Part shown: in pieces, positions 58,044 to 64,000 of the stretch
Numbering within the stretch: the stretch's first letter is position 1
How the letters are laid out: the number at the start of each line of letters is the position of its first letter
Assembly (NCBI GenBank): GCA_963766505.1
Contig: CAVYAL010000005.1
Coordinates: 1,488,001 to 1,552,000 of the forward strand
Direction of reading: 5' to 3'
Origin: DATIRA01 sp963766505
GTDB taxonomy: Bacteria; Pseudomonadota; Gammaproteobacteria; Steroidobacterales; Steroidobacteraceae
Length of the DNA stretch: 64,000 nt
Made by a program: the position numbers and the translations under genes
Notes under the pieces: model-generated
The model's database searches: none
What the model saw: the letters and a program-made list of their open reading frames with translations, nothing else
What the model was told of the DNA's origin: nothing

Positions 58044-61043
58044 CTAGCTGCCGCGGGCGTTGCCCGCGCGACCCAGAGCGAATGCCGGGTTCCCGTAGTG
58101 CACATAGTCTGCCCAGTCCGGCGAGCCGGTCGCGTGCACCTTGCGGCGAGCAGCCAGCATCGCTTCGCCGAGCGACTTGCCGGCGAGCAGCCCGTGATAG
58201 AAGGCCGAGGAGAAGCCGAGCGCCGCGTCGTCGCCGACCGGCCAGTGCGTGCCGACGAAGTTTGCGACCCCGGAAGCGAGGAAGGCCTCGGCGATGCCGG
58301 TCGAGCGTCGCAGGCTGACGAGGCGCCGCGCGGCCTTCGCCCCCGGGCGCCGGACCCGGGCTGCCTCGCAGGCATTGAAGAACACCAGCGAGGGCAGCAT
58401 CGCGAGTCCGCCGAGGTCCGCACTGCGCAGCACCTCGTCGCCCGCGCAGAGCAGCCCGCTGCGGCCAGGGTCGTCGGCGTCGAAATAGCCGTGCCCGGCG
58501 AAATGCATCACGTCGTGGCGGCCGGCCGCGAGTTCGCGCAGCAGGCGGGCGCGCGTCGCTGCGCTGCGCTCGATGCAGTCCACCTGCGCGCCGCTGGCCT
58601 GCAGCAGCGGCAGCAGCTCCGCGCCCTCTGCGGCGGCGCCGGGCAGATCACTCGTCGGATCCACGACCAGCAGCACACGCTCGGGCTCGCCGCGATGTCC
58701 GTCCTCGCGCCAGCGAGCCACGCTCAGGTGCTCGCTCGCATAGCGGCGGCTCATGCCAGCGGCGAGCGCAGGATGCAGCGCGCCGATCCGCAGTGTCTCC
58801 CAGGGCACCCTCGAGGCCTCGAAGTCGTGCAGGACCACCAGCGGCCGCGAACTCATCGCGAGCAGCCCCTCGCGCACGTTCCCGGGCAGCAGCAGCTCGG
58901 CGAGCTCGGCGCCGAGGCGAGGCAACTGGTCTGCCTGCACCGGGCCGCTCTCGATCCGGGCGAGCTGTGCCGCGAGCTTGCTGCGGGCCGGGCGCAGAAC
59001 CCCGCTCAGCACTGCGGCCTTCGCGCCGGCCGTGAGCAGCGCGCAGCGGCACTCGAGCGTGCTGCGATCACGTTCGAACATCGTGACCAGCAGGTAGGCC
59101 GGCTCGGACATGCCGGGCGCAGTAACCGCACGGCGTGGCCGGCGCGGGCGGGATGGCGCCGGCAAGGCCTCGCTTTCATCGACTACGAGGTGCAGGTCGT
59201 CGCGGGCGAGCCCCGGGGCGAGCGCGAGCACCGCGCGACGCAGCTCGGCGTACTTGGTCCGATTGATCTCGCAGAGCGTGATCCGGCGTATGACCCGCTC
59301 CGGGTCCGCGTGTCTCAGGCCGTCCAGGAATCCCCGGAGCTGCTGCTCGACTGCCGCGGCGACCGGTACGCCGGAACCGGCGCCGAGCAGCACCGTCGCG
59401 AAGTCCTCGGCCCGCGACCGCGAAACGGTGCGGACGATGTTCTCCGCGACGAACGCCCGCGTCTGCGGTTCGAGCTCGTCGAAGTCGCCGAGGCCGGCGA
59501 ACAGCACGAAGTCGGCAAGCAGCGGGCTGCGGGTCGCCGGGAGGACGAACACCTCGCCCGGATTCGCGGAGAACATCCGCCGCAGCGTGAAGTCCCGGAT
59601 CGCGCCGCCGAGGCGCTGGTCGACGTCGAGCGCAGGGCCGGATGGGTCGACGTTGCGGAACACTCCGAGCACGAGCGCGCGTGCATTCGCCTCGACGATG
59701 TCGCCGCGCCACAGGCGAAGCTCGACCGTGCGTACCGGCGTCGCTGCAGCCATCAACGCGTGCCGTGTCGCGGCCAGCGTCCGTGGATGGATGCCGCCGT
59801 GGAATTCCGGAGAGACCACCGGTTCGAGCAGCCTGCGACGGGCGTCCGGCGAGAGCTGCTGCCAGTGGACCTTGTTCGGCGCGACGCGCCGCAGGACAGG
59901 CTCCGTCACGACGCGCCGTCGTGGGCGTTGTGGCCGCGCTGCGGTGGACGGCAGGCGCTCGGTCGTGCCCATTCTCAGCAGGTCCACCGCGGCCTCGATC
60001 ACCCTGCCGTTGTTAGGCAGGCCGCCGTGCATCTCGTCCGCGTACCAGGCCGGTGCGCCGGCAAGCTCCGCGAGTATCCTAGGCACGGTGCCGTCGCCTT
60101 CCCTGGTCAGGCTGTACTCGAAGTTGCGGCCCCTGCGGCGCAGCGAAGTGATCGTGTCCTGCCCGATGCCCACGACGTGCAGGCAGCGGTCATCGGCCGC
60201 CGGCCAGTTCGCGCGGGACTCCCGTGCGGCAGCGAGCATGGCCGGCTCGGGACGCAACGGACCCTCCGGCCACGCCGCCGCGTCGAACAGGTCGGGGCCG
60301 CCGACCAGCGCGGGATCGGGCAGCAACTCGTGCAGCGCGGGCAGGCTGCGAAAGACGACGCGTGCCAGGTCCTCGGCGTCGTGGTGAGCGTCCAGCGCGG
60401 CCAGCTTGCGGACCGTCGGGTAGACGCCGCGCAGTGCCAGCACCGGGGCGAAAGAACCGAGGTTCGGCGAGCCGATCTGCACGGCACGCCGGATACGACC
60501 CGCATCGCCGGCCAGCGCCGCGCGTGCGACCAGTCCGCCCATGCTGTGGCCGACCAGCAGCACCTCGCGATGGCCCTCTTGCGCGATGCGCTCGTTCAGC
60601 TCCGCTGCCAGCGGGAGAATGCTGCGGCGCCAGTCGTAGGGGTGGAAATGCGCGTCGAAACCGGCGATCGTGAGCGACAGCTTCAGCTTCAGCACGTTCA
60701 GCAGCATTACCCCGAGCACCGAGAGCTGGCCGCCCTGGGGCAATGCCAGCCTCGCCAGGTGACCGGCGGCGGCCTCGACGACATCCAGCCACAGAACTTC
60801 ATCGAGCCGGTGCCCACGGCGGCCGATGCGGGAACCCATCAGCCCCGGCAGGACGTACGTGCGGGGTCCCGTCGGCGTCGTGACCTGCGACGCCCGACGC
60901 GCCAGTTCGCTCAGTTCGCGATAACCGTCCGAGCCCAGCAGCGCCGTGAGTTCCGCCCGCCGCTCGCCGCAGGCCAGCAGTCGCTCGATTTCCTCATCGT
61001 GCAGACGGTGCACCGGGGGCGTCGCGGGCGGGTACTCGTGCAA
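58044..61043 (-). CDS. Alpha/beta-hydrolase, M17-N-like and CHAT protease fusion protein
   Basis: 999 residues, no signal peptide. Residues 60-360 are a lipase-like alpha/beta hydrolase: nucleophile GHSMGG (Ser167), Asp317 in EGDGTVP and His339 in EMHGGLPNN, with resemblance to LCAT/PGAP1-type lipases. Residues 439-610 (GDIVEANARALVLGVF ... PLLADFVLFAGLGDFDE) resemble the N-terminal macro-like domain of M17 leucine aminopeptidases. Residues 735-990 are a CHAT caspase-fold protease with His851 in MHFAGHGYFD and Cys892 in FFNACEAA, and end THWPVGDDAAL ... HYGNPAFAL. The start is TTG at 61043, or a GTG ten codons later. It follows a copper-chaperone gene by 29 bp and appears to share its operon with oxyR. 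Confidence 0.88.
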   Translation of the reverse strand: MHEYPPATPPVHRLHDEEIERLLACGERRAELTALLGSDGYRELSELARRASQVTTPTGPRTYVLPGLMGSRIGRRGHRLDEVLWLDVVEAAAGHLARLALPQGGQLSVLGVMLLNVLKLKLSLTIAGFDAHFHPYDWRRSILPLAAELNERIAQEGHREVLLVGHSMGGLVARAALAGDAGRIRRAVQIGSPNLGSFAPVLALRGVYPTVRKLAALDAHHDAEDLARVVFRSLPALHELLPDPALVGGPDLFDAAAWPEGPLRPEPAMLAAARESRANWPAADDRCLHVVGIGQDTITSLRRRGRNFEYSLTREGDGTVPRILAELAGAPAWYADEMHGGLPNNGRVIEAAVDLLRMGTTERLPSTAARPQRPRRRVVTEPVLRRVAPNKVHWQQLSPDARRRLLEPVVSPEFHGGIHPRTLAATRHALMAAATPVRTVELRLWRGDIVEANARALVLGVFRNVDPSGPALDVDQRLGGAIRDFTLRRMFSANPGEVFVLPATRSPLLADFVLFAGLGDFDELEPQTRAFVAENIVRTVSRSRAEDFATVLLGAGSGVPVAAAVEQQLRGFLDGLRHADPERVIRRITLCEINRTKYAELRRAVLALAPGLARDDLHLVVDESEALPAPSRPRRPRRAVTAPGMSEPAYLLVTMFERDRSTLECRCALLTAGAKAAVLSGVLRPARSKLAAQLARIESGPVQADQLPRLGAELAELLLPGNVREGLLAMSSRPLVVLHDFEASRVPWETLRIGALHPALAAGMSRRYASEHLSVARWREDGHRGEPERVLLVVDPTSDLPGAAAEGAELLPLLQASGAQVDCIERSAATRARLLRELAAGRHDVMHFAGHGYFDADDPGRSGLLCAGDEVLRSADLGGLAMLPSLVFFNACEAARVRRPGAKAARRLVSLRRSTGIAEAFLASGVANFVGTHWPVGDDAALGFSSAFYHGLLAGKSLGEAMLAARRKVHATGSPDWADYVHYGNPAFALGRAGNARGS

Positions 61044-61072
61044 GGCTGGCCCCGGGGATCGGTCAGGTGCGC

Positions 61073-61546
61073 TCAGTGATGCCGGTGCTGCTCGTGTTCG
61101 TCGCCGGCCGTCGCCGGCCGGACGACCACGGTCACTTCGCGCTCTCCGGCGGTGGCGAAGCGCAGCGTCAGCGTGAATTCCTCGCCCGCCACGAGCGGGC
61201 TCCGCAGGTCCATCAACATCAGGTGAGTGCCCTGCGGGGCGAGCGTCGTGCGCTTGCCTGCGGGCAGGTGCAGGAACTCGATCGGCCGCATTCTGGCCAT
61301 GCCGCCCTCGTCCACGACGGTGTGCAGCTCGACCGTGCCGGCGCGATCGGTCTCTGCACCGAGCAGGCGATCGTCGCCGGCGCCGCCCGCGATGGTCATG
61401 TAGGCCGCGCCGACGGTCGTACCCGGCGGCGTAGCGCGCGCCCAGGCCTCGGTCACCGTCGGTTCGTCGGCGGCCAGGACGGCGGCCGCGGCGAGCAGTG
61501 AGGCCAGCCCGGCGATAAACGCCGCGGATCGAGGTAATTTCCTCAT
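61073..61546 (-). CDS. PCuAC family periplasmic copper chaperone
   Basis: 157 residues. A signal peptide (SAAFIAGLASLLAAAAVLAA) precedes the PCuAC domain starting VTEAWARATPPGTTVGAAYMTI. Copper ligands follow the family pattern: His and Met in VELHTVVDEGGMARMRP and HLMLMD later. The C-terminus DEHEQHRHH adds extra metal-binding histidines. It delivers Cu(I) to cytochrome oxidase in known cases; no oxidase gene is nearby. It starts 1 bp after the oxyR stop. Confidence 0.92.
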   Translation of the reverse strand: MRKLPRSAAFIAGLASLLAAAAVLAADEPTVTEAWARATPPGTTVGAAYMTIAGGAGDDRLLGAETDRAGTVELHTVVDEGGMARMRPIEFLHLPAGKRTTLAPQGTHLMLMDLRSPLVAGEEFTLTLRFATAGEREVTVVVRPATAGDEHEQHRHH

Positions 61547-61547
61547 G

Positions 61548-62444
61548 CTAGGAATCCTTGCTCATCGTGTTGCGGATCGACTCCACGACGGCCTCGATGG
61601 CCGGACCGCGGGTCGTCGACTTGCGCCAGATGGCCCCGATGCTGCGGGCCGGCGCGGGATGCACGAAAGGACGTACCTTCAGGCCGCGCGTGGCTCCGCG
61701 CGGCCCGGCCGTCGCGAGATGCGGCAGCAACGTGATGCCGTGCCCGGCCGCGACCATCTGCCGCAGCGTCTCGAGGCTCGTGGCGCGGTAGTCCTCCTCC
61801 TCGTTGACGCGGATGCGGCTGCAGACCTCCAGCGCCTGGTCGCGAAGGCAGTGTCCGTCCTCGAGCAGCAGCAGCGTCTCGTTCTTCAGGTCGTCCACCC
61901 GTATCTTGTCGCGCTTCGCGAGCGGATGAGCATCAGGAGCCGCCAGCACGAAGGCCTCCTGGTACAGCACCAGCGAGTCCAGCCCGTCGGTAGGGACGGG
62001 AAGAGCCAGGATTCCGAGGTCGATCTCTCCGTCCCGCAGCTTCTCCAGCAACTGCGCGGTCTGGTATTCGTAGAGCAGCAGCTTCAGGCGCGGCAGCGCC
62101 CGCTTCAGGCGCGTGACCACCCGCGGAAGCAGGTATGGCCCGACAGTGGGAATCAGCGCGAGCCGAAGCTCCCCGGCCAGCGGATCCCGGTCGGCCCTGC
62201 ACAGCTCGACGATCGCATCCGCCTCCTGCAGCAGGCGGCGGGCACGCGCTACGACCCGCTCCCCGGTCTCGGTCATCGAAACCCGCCGTGGCTGGCGCTC
62301 GACCAGCGGCACGCCCAGGTAATCCTCCAGCTTGCGCAGCTGGGCGGAGAGCGTCGGCTGGCTGACGTGACAACGCTCGGCAGCGCGGCCGAAGTGCCGC
62401 TCGTCGGCGAGTGCCACCAGGTAACGCAGGTCGCGGAGGTTCAT
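61548..62444 (-). CDS. oxyR: Hydrogen peroxide-sensing LysR-type regulator OxyR
   Basis: 298 residues from MNLRDLRYLVALADERHFGR. The N-terminal helix-turn-helix (AERCHVSQPTLSAQLRKLEDYLG) is followed by the effector domain with the peroxide-reactive pair EDGHCLRDQALEVC. The cysteines fall at 199 and 208, exactly as in the Escherichia coli protein. A longer frame begins at 62486, but the internal ATG matches the family. No ribosome binding site is evident. An OxyR-type site overlaps the region just upstream. Confidence 0.94.
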   Translation of the reverse strand: MNLRDLRYLVALADERHFGRAAERCHVSQPTLSAQLRKLEDYLGVPLVERQPRRVSMTETGERVVARARRLLQEADAIVELCRADRDPLAGELRLALIPTVGPYLLPRVVTRLKRALPRLKLLLYEYQTAQLLEKLRDGEIDLGILALPVPTDGLDSLVLYQEAFVLAAPDAHPLAKRDKIRVDDLKNETLLLLEDGHCLRDQALEVCSRIRVNEEEDYRATSLETLRQMVAAGHGITLLPHLATAGPRGATRGLKVRPFVHPAPARSIGAIWRKSTTRGPAIEAVVESIRNTMSKDS

Positions 62445-62453
62445 TCGAATAAC

Positions 62454-62468
62454 ATAGCGCACATCTAT
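62454..62468. promoter_or_regulatory. OxyR-type half-site upstream of oxyR
   Basis: ATAG and CTAT are separated by 7 bp (CGCACAT), matching the ATAG-N7-CTAT core of the OxyR motif, including its A at the sixth spacer position; the T at the second is not matched. It lies 10 bp ahead of the oxyR ATG, where a bound protein would block its own transcription, as LysR-type regulators often do. Confidence 0.55.
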
Positions 62469-62575
62469 CGAAATTGCCAAAACCATCCAGCCAGCTAATC
62501 ATCGGGCCCGCAGCAGCGCGCCGGACCGCAGGTCGCCCGCGTCGCGACCTGGGGGGCGAGGGACGGCGGCTCCCG

Positions 62576-62581
62576 TATAAT
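62576..62581 (+). promoter_or_regulatory. Perfect -10 box immediately ahead of the NUDIX gene
   Basis: TATAAT with all six consensus bases ends 6 bp before the ATG at 62588, so transcription would start at or next to the start codon. No -35 is recognisable. It implies a leaderless mRNA. Confidence 0.5.
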
Positions 62582-62587
62582 TCGGCC

Positions 62588-63076
62588 ATGATCCTTCGAG
62601 CTACGCGGCTCTCTGCCGGCGTCGTGGTGCTGCGCGAAACTGAACACGGCTGGCGCTTCCTGCTGCTGCGGGCCTTCAGCCATTGGGACTTTCCGAAGGG
62701 AATGCTGGAGCAGGGCGAGGAGCCTCTGGCGGCGGCGGTCCGCGAAGTGCACGAGGAAACGCTGATCGACGACCTCGATTTCGCCTGGGGCGAAGGCTAC
62801 GTCGAGACCGGCCCATACAGTCGCGGCAAGGTGGCGCGGTATTTCATCGCGCGCACCGCGATCGGCGAGATCAGCCTGCCGGTGAATCCCGACCTGGGGC
62901 GGGCCGAGCACAGCGAGTACCGGTGGGTGGATTACGACGAGGCGTTGCGGCTCGTCTCGCCCCGGGTCCGGCCGGTACTCCGGTGGGCCATGCAGCGTGT
63001 GAACATGCCGACGCCGGCGCGGGAGGCCACGCGAAGCAGCGCTGCCTGCGTTGTTGCAGCGGCAGAGAAGGCCTGA
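62588..63076 (+). CDS. NUDIX hydrolase
   Basis: 162 residues. The NUDIX box is present as GMLEQGEEPLAAAVREVHEE (Gx5Ex7REVxEE); the position after EE is TLID instead of the usual xGU, so the last small residue is changed. Flanking RAFSHWDFPKG and YFIARTAIGEI fit diadenosine polyphosphate or nucleotide pyrophosphatases. The substrate cannot be assigned. The C-terminal 30 residues are unconserved. A TATAAT box lies 6 bp before the ATG, so the transcript may be leaderless. Confidence 0.88.
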   Translation: MILRATRLSAGVVVLRETEHGWRFLLLRAFSHWDFPKGMLEQGEEPLAAAVREVHEETLIDDLDFAWGEGYVETGPYSRGKVARYFIARTAIGEISLPVNPDLGRAEHSEYRWVDYDEALRLVSPRVRPVLRWAMQRVNMPTPAREATRSSAACVVAAAEKA

Positions 63077-63098
63077 CTGAGCCGAACGCGACAGGTTC

Positions 63099-64000
63099 CT
63101 AGACGACTCGCCCTCTGCGGCCGCCACGCAGGAAGTCGGCCACATTCTCGGCCATCTCGTCGATACAGCGTTGCCGCGCCTCGCGTGCCGCCCAGGCGAC
63201 GTGCGGCGTGACGATCAGATTCGGGATCGTCGGGTCGAGCAGGGGATCGCCATCCACCGGCGGCTCCTGCGGCAGCACGTCGATCGCGGCTCCACCGAGT
63301 CGCCCCTCCCTGAGTGCGGCCGCGAGGGCTGCGGAGTCCACCAGCGCCCCGCGGGCGGTATTGATCAGCACCGCGTCGCGCTTCATCAGCGAGAGTTCCT
63401 CGGCGCCGATCATCCGCTCGGTCGCCGCGCTCAGCGGGCAGTGCAGGCTCAGCACGTCGGCCCGTGGCAGCAGCTCCCGCAGGTCCATCCGGTCCGCACG
63501 ACGAGGCCGGCCCGGCAGGTTCGCAACGAGCACCTGCATGCCGAACGACCGCGCGGCGCTCGCGACGCCGCGCCCGAGCGTGCCGAACCCCGCGATGCAA
63601 ATGCAGCGACCCGCCAGCTCGCGGATCGGGTAATCGAGCCGGCAGAACTGCTCGCCGCGCTGCCAGGCGCCCGATCGCACCAGCGCGTCGTATTCCCGCA
63701 GGCGCTGCGTGAGCAGCAGCAGCAGTCCCATCACGTGCTGCACGACGGAACTGGTGCAGTAGTCGTGAAGATTGCAGACGGCGACGCCCCGTTCGCGCGC
63801 GGCCTCGAGATCCACGTTGTTCGTGCCGGTCGCGGCGAGCGCGACCAGTTTCAGCCGGGGCGAGGCCGCGATGACCTCGCGATCGATCTGCAGCTTGTTC
63901 ACCAGTACGACCTCGGCGTCGCCGACCAGTCCGGCGACCTGCTGCTGCCGGCTGTGCTCGCGCAGTTCGACCCCTGGCAGCACCCGGTGCAGCGGCGACG
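63099..64000 (-). CDS. D-isomer 2-hydroxyacid dehydrogenase, C-terminal part (cut by window edge)
   Basis: NAD-dependent dehydrogenase of the glycerate/hydroxypyruvate reductase (HprA) type; 300 codons are visible and the N-terminus lies beyond base 64000. Motifs: LVALAATGTNNVDLEAA, the dinucleotide-binding IAGFGTLGRGVASAARSFG, the signature LSLHCPLSAATERMIGAEEL, VLINTARGALVDS with the active-site Arg, and DVLPQEPP (Glu) and TPHVAWAAREAR (His). It converges on the NUDIX gene with 22 bp between stops. Confidence 0.93.
   Translation of the reverse strand, partial: SPLHRVLPGVELREHSRQQQVAGLVGDAEVVLVNKLQIDREVIAASPRLKLVALAATGTNNVDLEAARERGVAVCNLHDYCTSSVVQHVMGLLLLLTQRLREYDALVRSGAWQRGEQFCRLDYPIRELAGRCICIAGFGTLGRGVASAARSFGMQVLVANLPGRPRRADRMDLRELLPRADVLSLHCPLSAATERMIGAEELSLMKRDAVLINTARGALVDSAALAAALREGRLGGAAIDVLPQEPPVDGDPLLDPTIPNLIVTPHVAWAAREARQRCIDEMAENVADFLRGGRRGRVV

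Noticed and set aside
58098..61079. Plus-strand open frame of 993 codons opposite the CHAT fusion gene
   Set aside because: Arginine/alanine/glutamine-rich translation without motifs; it mirrors the real minus-strand gene and arises from high GC at third positions.
1..64000. tRNA, rRNA, insertion sequence or prophage genes
   Set aside because: No tRNA-like TTCGANTC pattern in gaps, no rRNA and no transposase, integrase or phage structural motif was seen on either strand.

Overview
The window is GC-rich bacterial chromosome (most genes end in G/C at the third codon position) with gammaproteobacterial gene order: recG-ridA-spoT-rpoZ-gmk-yicC, rph-rdgB-hemW, mrcA divergent from pilMNOPQ-aroK-aroB, and tesA divergent from ybbA-ybbP. 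I see no tRNA, rRNA, insertion sequence, phage gene or CRISPR array. An acyl-CoA reductase plus wax ester synthase and a phasin point to a free-living, neutral-lipid-storing gammaproteobacterium outside the enterics; genus cannot be fixed from the sequence alone.

Layout. 1-7.2 kb (minus): ubiA (cut by the window edge), recG, ridA, spoT, rpoZ, gmk, yicC, with two G-rich inverted-repeat elements between genes. 7.3-14.2 kb (plus): PP2C phosphatase, rph, rdgB, hemW, then a 306-bp AT-rich gap with DnaA boxes, rpmE, an M48 lipoprotein protease and citrate synthase. 14.3-17.3 kb (minus): an unrecognised protein and PBP1A. 17.3-25.6 kb (plus): a leader with a c-di-GMP-I riboswitch, pilMNOPQ, aroK, aroB, dgt. 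A third G-rich element follows, then pyrF, hemE, ppa (to 28.2 kb). 28.3-31.8 kb (minus): two lipoproteins, fadD-type ligase, tesA; then ybbA-ybbP (plus). 35.1-42.0 kb: a lipid-storage locus, with wax ester synthase, phasin, patatin and two unknown genes on the minus strand and a bifunctional fatty acyl-CoA reductase divergent from them. 42.2-46.8 kb: small membrane protein, GFA protein, a DUF2868/DUF3482 GTPase pair and a LuxR-type regulator. 46.8-53.2 kb (minus): a 2-oxoacid:ferredoxin oxidoreductase with a GltD-like iron-sulfur flavoprotein, a DUF4124 protein and a lipid kinase. 53.4-57.9 kb: a Csu-type chaperone-usher pilus. 58.0-62.4 kb (minus): oxyR, a PCuAC copper chaperone and a 999-residue hydrolase/M17-like/CHAT fusion protein. 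62.6-64 kb: a NUDIX hydrolase and a truncated 2-hydroxyacid dehydrogenase.

The observations most worth following are the riboswitch placed ahead of the type IV pilus operon, the three-copy family of telomere-like G-rich inverted repeats abutting stop codons, the CHAT fusion protein apparently in an operon with oxyR, the DnaA-box/AT-rich cluster between hemW and rpmE, and the compact wax-ester granule locus with two uncharacterised passenger genes.
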